Notes under the pieces: model-generated | Seen by the model: the letters and a program-made list of their open reading frames with translations, nothing else | Told to the model about the DNA's origin: nothing | Databases searched by the model: none | Assembly: GCA_003281485.1 (NCBI GenBank) | Contig: QCBW01000001.1 | Span: 140,179 to 204,178 of the forward strand | From: Prochlorococcus sp. AG-347-J20 | GTDB taxonomy: Bacteria; Cyanobacteriota; Cyanobacteriia; PCC-6307; Cyanobiaceae | Length of the DNA stretch: 64,000 nt | Reading direction: 5' to 3' | Program-made: the position numbers and the translations under genes | Part shown: positions 19,256 through 28,492 of the stretch, piece by piece | Layout of the letters: each line of letters begins with the position of its first letter | Position numbering within the stretch: the stretch's first letter is position 1

Positions 19256-20526
19256 GTCCTAATTCCAAGGGAGTTGAAATTCTTTCTATTGGAACGGAAC
19301 TACTTCTAGGAAATATTATAAATACAAATGCTCAATGGATCTCTGAGCAGTTGTCTCAATTAGGCTTAAATCACTTTAGGCAAACAACTGTAGGTGACAA
19401 TTGTGATCGAATTATAAAAGTAATACAAGAAATATCTAAAAGAAGTAATCTTCTAATCATTACGGGCGGCTTGGGACCCACCCCAGATGACTTAACTACT
19501 GAAGCAATAGCCAAAACTTTTAACGTATCTCTTTATGAAAAACCTTACCTATGGGATGAAATTAAACAAAAACTTTCAAACTCAAAACCCCAAGACGACT
19601 CCTCTAGCTTAAGAAAACAATGTTTCTTCCCAAAAAATGCTCAAATAATTAATAACCCTAGGGGCACTGCACCAGGAATGATATGGGAACCAATAAAAGG
19701 ATTTACTATTCTTACTTTCCCTGGAGTACCAAGTGAAATGAAAACAATGTGGAAAGAAACGGCTATTCACTTCATTACCACAAGATTCTCAGATGGTTAT
19801 TCCTTCTTTTCAAATACTCTAAAATTTGCAGGAATTGGAGAATCCAGCGTAGCAGAAAAAATTGATGATCTATTAAATCTTAAAAACCCGACTGTTGCTC
19901 CATATGCAAATTTAGGAGAAGTAAAACTCAGAATTACAGCTAGAGCAAAGAATGAAGTAGATGCAAAGAATATTATTCAACCTGTAAAAGAAAAATTAAA
20001 AAAAAAGTTTTCAAAATTTATTTTTGGAGAAGATAACGATACTCTTTCTAGCGTTTTAATAAAAGAATTAGCAAAAAGGAACCAAACTATAGTTTTTGCT
20101 GAATCTTGTACTGGAGGGCTTCTATCCTCATCCATCACATCGATATCAGGTTCCTCTCAAGTTTTTCAAGGAAGTATAATTTCCTATAGTAATAAGCTTA
20201 AAAATTCATTATTAAATATTTCAGAAGATAATCTGCAAAAATACGGAGCTGTTTCTGAAGAGGTTTGTGAAGCTATGGCAATTAATGTCAAAGAAAAATT
20301 AGATGCAGATTGGGCAATAGCGATCAGTGGAATTGCTGGTCCTAATGGAGGTAGTCAAGAAAAACCTGTCGGATTAGTCTACATTTCGATTTCAGGACCA
20401 AATAATAATATTACTAATATCAAAAAAATTTTTAACTCAACCAGAAATAGAACAGAAATTCAAACACTAAGTGTAAATGTGTGTTTAAACAGTCTCAGAT
20501 TAATCCTATTATCAAGTAGTAAGTAA
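19252..20526 (+). CDS. cinA: CinA family protein (NMN deamidase-type)
   Basis: The N-terminal MoCF-like domain is shown by [19 protein letters not shown] and [13 protein letters not shown]. The C-terminal CinA domain has AESCTGGLL and GIAGPNGG, which carry nicotinamide-nucleotide amidase activity in characterised homologues. At 424 residues it is the full two-domain form. Coupling with glyA by the 4-bp overlap is conserved in some cyanobacteria, but the reason is unclear. Confidence 0.93.
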   Translation: MSPNSKGVEILSIGTELLLGNIINTNAQWISEQLSQLGLNHFRQTTVGDNCDRIIKVIQEISKRSNLLIITGGLGPTPDDLTTEAIAKTFNVSLYEKPYLWDEIKQKLSNSKPQDDSSSLRKQCFFPKNAQIINNPRGTAPGMIWEPIKGFTILTFPGVPSEMKTMWKETAIHFITTRFSDGYSFFSNTLKFAGIGESSVAEKIDDLLNLKNPTVAPYANLGEVKLRITARAKNEVDAKNIIQPVKEKLKKKFSKFIFGEDNDTLSSVLIKELAKRNQTIVFAESCTGGLLSSSITSISGSSQVFQGSIISYSNKLKNSLLNISEDNLQKYGAVSEEVCEAMAINVKEKLDADWAIAISGIAGPNGGSQEKPVGLVYISISGPNNNITNIKKIFNSTRNRTEIQTLSVNVCLNSLRLILLSSSK

Positions 20527-20539
20527 CTATTTTTACCAA

Positions 20540-21949
20540 TTGAGTCAAGATACCTTATTTGATAAAGTTTGGGATTTACACAAAGTTTCTAGTCTTCCTG
20601 GTGGCTCAGATCAAATTTTTATTGGTCTTCACCTCATACATGAAGTAACAAGTCCTCAAGCATTTGGTGCTTTAAAAGACAAAAATTTAAAAGTAAAATT
20701 CCCTAATAGAACTGTAGCTACAGTTGATCATATTGTTCCCACAGATAATCAAAGCAGACCTTTTAAAGATAATCTTGCAGAGCAAATGATTGAAACACTT
20801 GAGAAAAACTGCTTACAACACAAAATAAGATTTTTTAATATTGGCAGTGGAAATCAAGGTATTGTACATGTAGTAGCCCCAGAGTTGGGATTAACGCAAC
20901 CTGGAATGACAATCGCTTGTGGAGATTCACATACTTCAACTCATGGAGCTTTTGGTTCAATTGCTTTTGGGATAGGTACAAGTCAAGTAAGAGATGTTCT
21001 TGCCACCCAAACTATAGCCATGAACAAATTAAAGGTAAGGCAGATATGGTGTGAAAATAAATTATCCCATGGCGTTTACGCTAAGGATTTAATACTAAAT
21101 ATTATAAATAAACTTGGTGTTAAGGCTGGAGTTGGTTTTGCGTATGAATTCGCAGGGCCAGCAATAAAAGCATTATCAATGGAAGAAAGGATGACTATAT
21201 GCAATATGTCTATTGAAGGCGGGGCTAGATGCGGCTATATAAACCCTGATGAAAAGACTTTTAATTACATTAGAAATAAATTATGCGCTCCGAAAAATGA
21301 ATCTTGGGATAAAGCTCTTTTATGGTGGAAATCACTAAAAAGCGATAAAAATTCTATTTATGATGATGTAATTAAATTAGATGCTTCAAAAATTGAACCG
21401 ACCGTAACCTGGGGAATTACTCCCGGTCAAAGTGTAAGCGTCAATCAACAGATACCTCTTTTAGAAGAATTGTCCCAAAATGACCAACTTATTGCAAAAG
21501 AGGCTTATGAATATATGGGTTTTAACCCAGGTCAATCAATTAAAGATACTTCGGTTGATGTTTGTTTTATAGGAAGTTGCACCAATGGGAGAATCAGTGA
21601 CTTGAGAGTAGCTGCTGCAATATTAAAAGATAAAAAAATATCCAAGAAAGTAAAAGCATTCGTAGTTCCTGGTTCAGAAAAAGTGGCCACTGAAGCAAAA
21701 CAAGAAGGTCTTGATAAGATCTTTATAGATTCTGGATTTCAATGGAGAGAGCCAGGCTGTTCAATGTGTTTGGCTATGAATTCAGATAAACTAATTGGTA
21801 ATCAAGTTAGTGCTAGTTCTAGCAATAGAAACTTTAAAGGCAGGCAGGGATCTCCAAATGGAAGAACACTGCTGATGAGTCCGGCAATGGTTGCTGCTGC
21901 TGCAATTGAAGGCAAAGTAAGTGACGTTCGAGAATTTATTGACAAATGA
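20540..21949 (+). CDS. leuC: 3-isopropylmalate dehydratase large subunit
   Basis: LeuC with LeuD isomerises 2- to 3-isopropylmalate in leucine synthesis. The aconitase-type cluster Cys are in FIGSCTNGR and CSMCLAMN. Substrate-region motifs include [14 protein letters not shown]. The start is a TTG at 20540, 13 bp after cinA. No ATG or GTG precedes the conserved [11 protein letters not shown] start region. The stop overlaps leuD by 4 bp. Confidence 0.96.
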   Translation: MSQDTLFDKVWDLHKVSSLPGGSDQIFIGLHLIHEVTSPQAFGALKDKNLKVKFPNRTVATVDHIVPTDNQSRPFKDNLAEQMIETLEKNCLQHKIRFFNIGSGNQGIVHVVAPELGLTQPGMTIACGDSHTSTHGAFGSIAFGIGTSQVRDVLATQTIAMNKLKVRQIWCENKLSHGVYAKDLILNIINKLGVKAGVGFAYEFAGPAIKALSMEERMTICNMSIEGGARCGYINPDEKTFNYIRNKLCAPKNESWDKALLWWKSLKSDKNSIYDDVIKLDASKIEPTVTWGITPGQSVSVNQQIPLLEELSQNDQLIAKEAYEYMGFNPGQSIKDTSVDVCFIGSCTNGRISDLRVAAAILKDKKISKKVKAFVVPGSEKVATEAKQEGLDKIFIDSGFQWREPGCSMCLAMNSDKLIGNQVSASSSNRNFKGRQGSPNGRTLLMSPAMVAAAAIEGKVSDVREFIDK

Positions 21950-22566
21950 AATCAAATTTGATCTTACCTACTGGAAAAATTTCTCAGATAAGAGGGAAAT
22001 GCATCTCATTAATTGGCAACGACATTGATACTGATCGAATAATTCCTGCTCGTTTCTTAAAGTGTGTTAATTTTGATTCATTGGGCAAATTTGTTTTTGA
22101 AGACGATAGAAAAACCTTAAAGGGAATGCATCCTCTAGATCTTGAGGAAAACAAAGATGCCTCAATTCTCATTGTTAATAGCAATTTCGGATGCGGTTCA
22201 AGCAGAGAACATGCTCCCCAGGCACTTATGAGATGGGGTATAAAAGGAATAATAGGAGAAAGTTTTGCAGAAATTTTTTATAGCAATTGTATTGCTATTG
22301 GAATTCCTTGTTTTACTCTTTCTAAAAAATCAATACAAGTTCTTCAAAAAAAGAACAATAATAAAATTTTATTTTTAGAAATTGATCTAAAAAATTCTAT
22401 AGCTAAATCAAAAAACTTAATTCTTGATCTTGGGATTAAGGAAAGTACAAAAAAGATGTTTTTATCAGGAGATTGGGATGCTACTTCTAACTTACTAAAA
22501 AATTCAAGTTTAGTTGAGAAAAAGCTTAAAGAACTACCATATATAAGATTTAACGCTGAAAGTTAA
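21946..22566 (+). CDS. leuD: 3-isopropylmalate dehydratase small subunit
   Basis: The swivelling small subunit that closes the LeuC active site. [16 protein letters not shown] near residue 23 and [15 protein letters not shown] near 84 are diagnostic. The 206-residue length fits. The ATGA overlap with leuC suggests coupled synthesis of the two subunits in equal amounts. It ends the rightward run, and psbI converges on it 80 bp further on. Confidence 0.96.
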   Translation: MKSNLILPTGKISQIRGKCISLIGNDIDTDRIIPARFLKCVNFDSLGKFVFEDDRKTLKGMHPLDLEENKDASILIVNSNFGCGSSREHAPQALMRWGIKGIIGESFAEIFYSNCIAIGIPCFTLSKKSIQVLQKKNNNKILFLEIDLKNSIAKSKNLILDLGIKESTKKMFLSGDWDATSNLLKNSSLVEKKLKELPYIRFNAES

Positions 22567-22646
22567 TAACTTTAAAGGGAATTTGAAATTTAGAAGAATA
22601 TCATTTCAAGAATTTTTATTTTATAAATTCAGAAAATTATAAGAGA

Positions 22647-22775
22647 TTAATCCTGGGGGCTTTCTAAATCTTTTCTATTAGGTGTTCTAGTAGGATCACT
22701 CGCTAAAAATCCGAAAAGGAAGATTCCTACAAAGAAAAAAACAATAGTGTATACAGAAATTTTTAAGGCAAGCAT
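22647..22775 (-). CDS. psbI: Photosystem II protein PsbI
   Basis: The leftward reading frame gives 42 residues. [10 protein letters not shown] begins a single membrane helix, and [17 protein letters not shown] is the conserved PsbI tail. PsbI contacts D1 and CP43 early in photosystem II assembly. The C-terminus has the short SPQD extension. It lies downstream of psbN on the same strand with a 111-bp AT-rich gap. Confidence 0.95.
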
Positions 22776-22886
22776 GGAGTTTTCGAGTGCTAACAGATTT
22801 ATATCTTATTAAATTTATATTTAATTTATGGTAAAAGGTTTACTTTTTGTATTTTTGGAAAATTTTGAAATACTTTAATAAAAAGG

Positions 22887-23039
22887 TTAATCATCATGAT
22901 CATCCCAAGGATCTGTCAGCTTTGCAGCTTTAGGGCCGAATGCAGTCCAAAGACCAAATCCAGTTAAAGCTAGAAGTAATGCCAGAATAGTTACTGCTAT
23001 AGAAACTGCAGGATCTGGAGCGGATGATAAAGTTTGCAT
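22887..23039 (-). CDS. psbN: PsbN, photosystem II assembly factor
   Basis: The 50-residue protein has one membrane helix (about 12-33). The tail TGFGLWTAFGPKAAKLTDPWDDHDD, read in two parts, is a clear PsbN signature. PsbN is needed for photosystem II assembly or repair and is not a permanent subunit. As in most cyanobacteria and plastids it is encoded opposite psbH. Here the two genes are divergent with an 80-bp gap that contains a perfect palindrome. Confidence 0.95.
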   Translation of the reverse strand: MQTLSSAPDPAVSIAVTILALLLALTGFGLWTAFGPKAAKLTDPWDDHDD

Positions 23040-23067
23040 CAATTTTGCTAAGTTTGTAAACAAATTA

Positions 23068-23085
23068 TGTATAAGTTCTTATACA
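23068..23085. promoter_or_regulatory. Perfect 18-bp palindrome between psbN and psbH
   Basis: TGTATAAG-TT-CTTATACA has 8-bp arms. It lies in the only space available for the divergent psbN and psbH promoters and contains -10-like TATAC/TACAAT elements on both strands. It could be an operator or two overlapping -10 regions. Only the symmetry is directly seen. Confidence 0.4.
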
Positions 23086-23119
23086 ATAGCGAAATAATAT
23101 TCGATTTAGTGTATTCAAC

Positions 23120-23320
23120 ATGGGCCAAAAAACAGCATTAGGAAGCCTCTTAAAAGCAATTGGAAATTCAGGGCAAGGAAAAGTTGTACCTGGTTGGGGT
23201 GCAGTCCCTATCATGACAGTCATAGGTTTATTACTTCTTGTATTTTTAGTAATTCTTCTACAAATCTACAACCAATCTTTACTACTACAAGGCTTTTCGG
23301 TAGATTGGAACGGAAACTGA
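23120..23320 (+). CDS. psbH: Photosystem II phosphoprotein-type subunit PsbH
   Basis: The 66 residues start [15 protein letters not shown] and have one membrane helix (about 29-49). They end in [14 protein letters not shown], all typical of PsbH. It stabilises QB-side electron transfer and bicarbonate binding. It stands alone, rightward. The 131 bp after it contain only a 12-bp direct repeat (AACTTCTGAAAT at 23320 and 23355). Confidence 0.97.
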   Translation: MGQKTALGSLLKAIGNSGQGKVVPGWGAVPIMTVIGLLLLVFLVILLQIYNQSLLLQGFSVDWNGN

Positions 23321-23451
23321 ACTTCTGAAATCTTTAGTAAATTTTTAATATGAAAACTTCTGAAATTTTCTGGAGTTTGGATTTTTATTTTTGGGTAAAG
23401 TTTAGTTAAATATTTATAATTCTAAATGAAAAAAAAATTTAGAAATAAATT

Positions 23452-24054
23452 ATGAATGAAGTATATTTAGTAGGTTTGGGTAATCCTGGTAAAAAATACT
23501 TAAATACTAGACATAATATTGGTTTTATATTGCTTGAAAATCTCTCAAAAAAATATAACTCAAATTTTTTATTAAAGGATAAGCTCAAAAGTTTATGCTC
23601 AGAATTCAAAATAAATGATTCCACTTACAGGTTATTTTTGCCAAATACCTATATGAATAATAGTGGCGAAGCTGTCCGAGCAATAGTTGATTGGTACAAA
23701 ATTAATTTAGATCAAATTTTCATAATAGTCGATGATGTAGATCTCCCCCTCGGAAAAATAAGATTTAGGAAAAAAGGGAGTTCAGGGGGGCATAATGGGC
23801 TAAAAAACATCATCGAAAATTTGCAAACTCAAAACTTTAACAGAATAAGAATAGGTATAGGGTTACCTCCATCAATTAAAGGAACAAATAATTTCAATAC
23901 TATTTCTCACGTATTAGGTAATATTTCTCAAGAAGAAAAATCAATATTGGAAAAAGTCTACAAAAGGGTAATAGATTCTCTCGAAGAACTTCATACTAAA
24001 AAAGAGGAATTTATAATAAATGAATTAAATTCTTTTCATAAAGACCAAATTTAA
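23452..24054 (+). CDS. pth: Peptidyl-tRNA hydrolase
   Basis: Pth recycles peptidyl-tRNA released from stalled ribosomes. Family motifs are GLGNPGKKYLNTRHNIGF (10-27, with the catalytic His), LPNTYMNNSGEAV, and DDVDLPLGKIRFR...GGHNGLKNI. The length of 200 residues is standard. The next gene starts 3 bp after its stop, so the two are an operon. Confidence 0.96.
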   Translation: MNEVYLVGLGNPGKKYLNTRHNIGFILLENLSKKYNSNFLLKDKLKSLCSEFKINDSTYRLFLPNTYMNNSGEAVRAIVDWYKINLDQIFIIVDDVDLPLGKIRFRKKGSSGGHNGLKNIIENLQTQNFNRIRIGIGLPPSIKGTNNFNTISHVLGNISQEEKSILEKVYKRVIDSLEELHTKKEEFIINELNSFHKDQI

Positions 24055-24057
24055 CAA

Positions 24058-24315
24058 ATGCTGTCGAAACCAGAAACAATAGCCTATTTAAGTATTAAAG
24101 AATATTGCTTTTCAAAAAAGCAAATTAAGGGAGTTGTTGAAGCTAGTCAATTTAAATGGAATTTTACATGGGCCTTTAATAAAGGATCATTATTAATGAG
24201 TCCTTCTTTAGGAAGAGCATTAATTGAGGATGCGTTATTAAGATTTTTATTGAGAAAAGATTATGAATTAGAGGCGGGTAACCAATATAAGTTCACTATT
24301 TCAGCCAAGTTTTAA
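24058..24315 (+). CDS. DUF3146-like cyanobacterial protein
   Basis: The 85-residue product has the pattern FKWNFTWAFNKGSLLMSPSLGRALI and ends YKFTISAKF. I recognise it as a DUF3146-type protein found next to pth in marine cyanobacteria; no function is known. It is soluble. Its 3' end overlaps the converging YqgF-like gene by 20 bp. Confidence 0.7.
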   Translation: MLSKPETIAYLSIKEYCFSKKQIKGVVEASQFKWNFTWAFNKGSLLMSPSLGRALIEDALLRFLLRKDYELEAGNQYKFTISAKF

Positions 24316-24733
24316 CGTCTATGTTTTGATGCAAAGAAAACTTTATTTTGCAATAATCCTCTAAAATTATTAAAGCAGATATAGCATCAAGATTTTTATT
24401 AAGAATAAAAACCTCTCTAGGGATTAGAAACTTTAATCCACTAATTGGAAAAAGTTCAAAGTATCTAGCTTTGGCTCTAAAAGTAGTATTTTTTTCTTCA
24501 AAAGGTATTATTTCTTTTTTTAAAAATCCTAGCTTTTCTGAAATCTCTTTACAATATGTGCCGTTACCGATAATAATTTTTGATATTTCCTCAACACTAT
24601 TTAAGTTTCTGACATAATCTCCAAGTAATTCACTTTTGATAATGATGGCTTCATAAACTTTTCTTTCACTTATTTCAGCTATCACTAAGCCACATTTACT
24701 TTTTCCGGGATCAATAGTAATTAATTTACCCAT
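24296..24733 (-). CDS. RNase H-fold protein, YqgF/RuvC resolvase-like
   Basis: The 145 residues start MGKLITIDPGKSKCGLVI. The Asp-containing first strand is typical of YqgF/RuvC-type folds. IIGNGTYCKEI and the late acidic segment LDAISALIILEDY fit the rest of the fold. Cyanobacterial genomes often call it a resolvase. It abuts DUF3084 (stop TAA directly followed by ATG) and probably belongs to the ntcA transcript. The substrate is unknown. Confidence 0.7.
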   Translation of the reverse strand: MGKLITIDPGKSKCGLVIAEISERKVYEAIIIKSELLGDYVRNLNSVEEISKIIIGNGTYCKEISEKLGFLKKEIIPFEEKNTTFRAKARYFELFPISGLKFLIPREVFILNKNLDAISALIILEDYCKIKFSLHQNIDVKTWLK

Positions 24734-25699
24734 TTATGATGGTATCTTCAAAATATTAATTTCGACAAAAATAGGTTCTGCAGTTTTACTATCTCTTAAA
24801 GAAACTACTTCTAACTTGAATTTAATATTTTGATTTTCTTGAAGAAAGTCTTTAATTTTTTTTACAAAATTTCGATTAGTATTAATTTCAGTTACTTGTG
24901 AACCTTTTGATTTGATTTGATCTCTTGTTTCTATAAGTAATGATTTAATTTCTAAATTTATAGATTTAAGATTTAAATCACTCTTTTCCAAAATAGAGCT
25001 TGAAATAATTTCTCCTTCTCTGACTATAAATTTATTTTCTAATAAATTAGGTGATACAAAAACATAATTATCTCCCTTCAGTACATTTGTTGCAGATTTA
25101 ATTAATAAGATCCAATTACCTCCTCCATTAACCTTATCCTCAATGTTTCTGATATCACTAGGTTTCCACAAAAGAATATTTTTTGCTTCTTTATTAGTTG
25201 GGATAACAATTTTTCGAACAAATTTATCAGCTTGATTAAAAATCTTTGCTAAGTCTAATTTCATATTTGAACTAGGATTAATCTCAGCAACAAATAAAGT
25301 TTGTTCTCTTTTAATAACAATATTCCCTCTCCTAAATTCATTAATATTATTTTTTAATTGATTTAATTCCTTTTCTTTTTTAATTATTGTACCTTCAAGT
25401 TTCTTCCGCTCTTCTTGCAATGGTATGAGAGCCTTTTTACTTTCATCTAAAGTTTTCTGTAAAAAAGGGATATCAACAAAAAGTCTTTGTCTGAATTCTT
25501 CACTAACCAAAATCAATAAGCCTATTGATATTGAACTAATAAACCCCCCAGTGATTATCGTTATTATAGTTGCTGTTTTTTTCGGTCTTAATTTTAAGAT
25601 ACTAAATCTTGCTTTACCAATTTTTGTTCCAAGCAGATCACCAAATGGCGCAATTAATCCTCCTAGTAGTATTAAAAAGACGATTAAAATCCAAGCCAA
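24734..25699 (-). CDS. DUF3084 membrane-anchored coiled-coil protein
   Basis: The 321-residue protein has an N-terminal hydrophobic helix (2-20), a conserved basic linker (KARFSILKLRPKKTA), a second helix (about 44-65), a charged coiled coil (about 85-125) and a beta-rich C-terminal part. This is the DUF3084 layout, of unknown function, restricted mainly to cyanobacteria. The start is a TTG; no ATG or GTG is available upstream before a stop. It lies 38 bp after ntcA in the same direction. Confidence 0.78.
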   Translation of the reverse strand: MAWILIVFLILLGGLIAPFGDLLGTKIGKARFSILKLRPKKTATIITIITGGFISSISIGLLILVSEEFRQRLFVDIPFLQKTLDESKKALIPLQEERKKLEGTIIKKEKELNQLKNNINEFRRGNIVIKREQTLFVAEINPSSNMKLDLAKIFNQADKFVRKIVIPTNKEAKNILLWKPSDIRNIEDKVNGGGNWILLIKSATNVLKGDNYVFVSPNLLENKFIVREGEIISSSILEKSDLNLKSINLEIKSLLIETRDQIKSKGSQVTEINTNRNFVKKIKDFLQENQNIKFKLEVVSLRDSKTAEPIFVEINILKIPS

Positions 25700-25737
25700 A
25701 CTTTTTATAAACTCAAGACATCATAATTAATGATGAA

Positions 25738-26472
25738 TCAATTAAATCTTTTTGCAAGAGCAATAGGGTCAAATACTGTGATTTTTTTTCTTTCAATAGT
25801 AAGAAGCCCAGAATCCTTTAAGTCTCCTAGTAATCTTGTAATCGTAACTCTGGTTGAACCAATAGCTTCTGCAATTGCTTGATGTGAAAGCCTTAAATCT
25901 ATAGTAATACCTTTTTCACTCGCTACTCCAAAGTCTCTGCAAAGAACCATTAAAAAGCTTACTAAACGAGAAGACATATCTCTATGTGTAAGAGTTTCTA
26001 TCATTGTTTCAGTTTGAAGTATCCTACTAGAAAGACCTTGCAATAGTAATAATCCTACTGAGGCATCTTCTTCAATCGCTTTTAAAACAGAATTGGCAGG
26101 TGCTGTTATCATTTCAACTCTTGTGAATGCTATGGCATGGTAGAAACGATCAGATCTATGACCTGTTAGAAGAGATAAAACACCAAAGAGACTATTCTCT
26201 CTCAAAAGAGCAACGGTTATCTCTTCCCCTGACTCATAAACTCTTGACAACCTAACCGCTCCTCTTCTTATCAGATAAACCCTTTCAGCAGGGTCCCCGG
26301 GGAAAAATATTGTTTTAGATCTCTCAACCATTTCTGTGCTTGCACCCTCTAAACCTTTAATTACTTCCATTAAAGTTCTATTGATTGGGAAGCGTTCTCC
26401 AACAGAGTTAATTTTACTTTGTCCTGACTGTTGTGGACTAAAGCGGCTGAATCCTCGGGAAGCAGGTATCAT
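25738..26472 (-). CDS. ntcA: Global nitrogen regulator NtcA
   Basis: NtcA is the CRP/FNR-family activator that responds to 2-oxoglutarate and opens nitrogen-assimilation promoters. The effector domain covers about 50-150 ([21 protein letters not shown]). The helix-turn-helix [21 protein letters not shown] lies at about 195-215, followed by [11 protein letters not shown]. The length of 244 residues is slightly above the freshwater forms because of an N-terminal extension. It has an NtcA-like box in its own promoter and probably cotranscribes with DUF3084 and the YqgF-like gene. Confidence 0.97.
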   Translation of the reverse strand: MIPASRGFSRFSPQQSGQSKINSVGERFPINRTLMEVIKGLEGASTEMVERSKTIFFPGDPAERVYLIRRGAVRLSRVYESGEEITVALLRENSLFGVLSLLTGHRSDRFYHAIAFTRVEMITAPANSVLKAIEEDASVGLLLLQGLSSRILQTETMIETLTHRDMSSRLVSFLMVLCRDFGVASEKGITIDLRLSHQAIAEAIGSTRVTITRLLGDLKDSGLLTIERKKITVFDPIALAKRFN

Positions 26473-26492
26473 AAATATCTTGACTATTAAAA

Positions 26493-26534
26493 AATTTAAG
26501 AAGACAACTTAAAATATCTTGTATCAACAGTAAC
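26493..26534 (-). promoter_or_regulatory. NtcA-like autoregulated promoter of ntcA
   Basis: On the leftward strand GTTACTGTTGATAC (26521-26534; GTT-N8-TAC, one mismatch to the consensus) is followed after 22 nt by TAAATT (26493-26498). The -10 hexamer is identical to that of amt1 and the spacing is one base shorter. Transcription would begin near 26486, leaving a leader of about 14 nt. Confidence 0.7.
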
Positions 26535-26674
26535 AAATCTCGATTCTTATAATTTTTTTTCTAGGAATTTTTTTAGTTAGTTTCAATTTTCTGGAAGTTT
26601 TTTTAAGTAAAATTACACTATATGCAGTGTTATTAAATTCAAATTATACTTTATATAGTCAAGAAATTAAAATA

Positions 26675-27256
26675 ATGGTAACTAGTTCAGCTAATAGTTA
26701 TTCAAAAGGTAATCTTGATGTTGTAAAAATAAATAGTGCCCTCAAAACAAACTTTAAAAAATTTACTCAAAACGGGCAAATACAAATTTACCAATCACCT
26801 TATAGAGGAAGTTATTCATCCATCATAAGTGACTCTTTGCGAAATGCTGCTCTTGGCAGGAAAGTACTTTTAGTCCAATTCATGAAAGGAGGTGTAAAAC
26901 AAGGGGTTCATAATGCGATAAATCTTTGTGGGAAATTAACTTGGGTAAGAGCATCAAATTCTTTCGACCAATATAACTCTGAAGAAATTGAAAATAATAA
27001 AAATATAAAAAAATATATTCATGAATCCATTTGTGAATTATGGAATTTTTGTAAAAAACAATTACTTTCTGGCGGAAATGATCAAATCATACTTGATGAA
27101 ATTTTTCTTGCCATTCAAATGAACATTATCGATAAAGATGATTTGATTTCAACACTTGAAAACCGATTTATATCTGGAGATGTAATCCTTACTGGTACAG
27201 ACATTCCTAAAGATTTTTTATTAATGGCCAACCAAATTACCGAACTGCGCTCATAA
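26675..27256 (+). CDS. CobA/BtuR-like P-loop protein with degenerate Walker A
   Basis: The fold resembles cob(I)alamin adenosyltransferase of the CobA/BtuR type: GRKVLLVQFMKGG, LDEI, a Walker-B-like IILDEI, DVILTGTDIP and a final ANQITELR. The expected P-loop (GxGKGKTTA) is replaced by YQSPYRGSYSS at about 39-49, with no GK[ST]. It therefore may not bind ATP in the usual way. The ATG at 26675 is preferred. A GTG at 26627 would add 16 residues unlike the family. It diverges from ntcA and is followed 6 bp later by dcd. Confidence 0.68.
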   Translation: MVTSSANSYSKGNLDVVKINSALKTNFKKFTQNGQIQIYQSPYRGSYSSIISDSLRNAALGRKVLLVQFMKGGVKQGVHNAINLCGKLTWVRASNSFDQYNSEEIENNKNIKKYIHESICELWNFCKKQLLSGGNDQIILDEIFLAIQMNIIDKDDLISTLENRFISGDVILTGTDIPKDFLLMANQITELRS

Positions 27257-27262
27257 AACCCA

Positions 27263-27856
27263 ATGCTTAAAAATGACCTCTGGATAAATCAAAAAGCTTC
27301 TGAAGGGATGATCAACCCTTTCCAATCAAATTTGGTAAGGCATCTTGAGCCAAATAATCAAAAAAGGCCAGTTTTGAGTTACGGATGTTCATCTTATGGC
27401 TATGATTTAAGACTTTCATCGAAAGAATTCCTTATTTTTAGACATATCCCTGGCACTGTGATGAATCCCAAAAAGTTTAATCCTAGTAATTTAGAAAAAA
27501 CTGTTCTTCATCATGATGATGACGGAGACTTTTTTATTCTTCCTGCACACTCCTATGGGTTAGGAGTGGCTTTAGAAAAGATGAAAGTGCCAGAAAACAT
27601 AACAGTCATTTGTATAGGCAAAAGTACTTACGCAAGATTAGGAATTATCGTTAATACCACTCCTGCTGAGGCTGGATGGGAAGGGCACCTAACACTAGAG
27701 TTTAGTAACAGCTCAGGAGCAGATTGCAGAATATATGCCAACGAGGGTATATGCCAACTACTTTTTTTTGAAGGAGATCCTTGCTCTACTACTTATGAAG
27801 ATAGAAAGGGTAAATATCAAAATCAACCAGAAAAGGTTACTCTCGCCAAAATCTAA
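27263..27856 (+). CDS. dcd: dCTP deaminase
   Basis: Dcd makes dUTP from dCTP, which feeds dTMP synthesis by ThyX encoded next to it. Motifs are SYGCSSYGYDLRLS, the substrate loop GKSTYARLGIIVNTTPAEAGWEG with its catalytic Glu region, and GICQLLFF. The length of 197 residues is normal. thyX starts 1 bp after its stop, so dcd-thyX is an operon joining two consecutive steps. Confidence 0.93.
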   Translation: MLKNDLWINQKASEGMINPFQSNLVRHLEPNNQKRPVLSYGCSSYGYDLRLSSKEFLIFRHIPGTVMNPKKFNPSNLEKTVLHHDDDGDFFILPAHSYGLGVALEKMKVPENITVICIGKSTYARLGIIVNTTPAEAGWEGHLTLEFSNSSGADCRIYANEGICQLLFFEGDPCSTTYEDRKGKYQNQPEKVTLAKI

Positions 27857-27857
27857 A

Positions 27858-28490
27858 ATGAGTAAGGTTGAACTAATTTCTCTAACTCCAAATGCCGAAA
27901 AAACAATGGCATACATTGCAAGAGTTAGTAATCCAAGCAATCAGAATAATGAAGACTATTCAAAATTATTAAGTTACTGTATTAAAAATGAGCATTGGAG
28001 TGTCTTTGAACAGTCATTTATGACCTTGCAAATAGAAACTAACAGGGGAATTGCAGCACAAATTTTAAGGCATAGATCATTTACATTCCAAGAATTTTCT
28101 CAGAGATATGCAGACAGTTCTCAATTGGGAAATATTCCTTTGCCAGATTTGAGAAGACAAGATTTTAAAAATAGACAAAATTCAATTCCTGATCTTCCAG
28201 ATGAATTAAAAGCAAGATTCAATGCAAAAATTGCTTCACATTTTAAAGCCGCATCCGAATTATATGAAGATTTACTATCAGAAGGAATAGCTAAAGAATG
28301 TGCGAGATTCGTACTACCACTAGCAACGCCAACCCGAATCTACATGTCTGGATCATGCAGATCGTGGATTCATTACATACATTTAAGATCAGCTCATGGT
28401 ACCCAAGAAGAACACAAGTCTATAGCCCAAAATTGCAAAACAATCTTCAAAGAAAGTTTCCCGATTGTATCAAAATCATTAAATTGGTAA
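27858..28490 (+). CDS. thyX: FAD-dependent thymidylate synthase ThyX
   Basis: ThyX methylates dUMP using FAD and methylene-tetrahydrofolate and replaces ThyA in many cyanobacteria. The ThyX motif RHRSFTFQEFSQRY is at about 71-84. The C-terminal CRSWIHYIHLRSAHGTQEEH holds the conserved dUMP/FAD contacts. The ATG at 27858 gives 210 residues; an upstream extension inside dcd is not credible. It depends on GlyA for one-carbon units. Confidence 0.95.
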   Translation: MSKVELISLTPNAEKTMAYIARVSNPSNQNNEDYSKLLSYCIKNEHWSVFEQSFMTLQIETNRGIAAQILRHRSFTFQEFSQRYADSSQLGNIPLPDLRRQDFKNRQNSIPDLPDELKARFNAKIASHFKAASELYEDLLSEGIAKECARFVLPLATPTRIYMSGSCRSWIHYIHLRSAHGTQEEHKSIAQNCKTIFKESFPIVSKSLNW

Positions 28491-28492
28491 AA

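Noticed and set aside
23351..23410. 19-residue frame (MKTSEIFWSL...) after psbH
   Set aside because: It is too short, has no Shine-Dalgarno sequence and matches no small photosystem protein that I know.
27735..27857. Longer thyX start inside dcd
   Set aside because: The extra 41 residues overlap the end of dcd and are not part of ThyX. ATG 27858 gives the normal protein.
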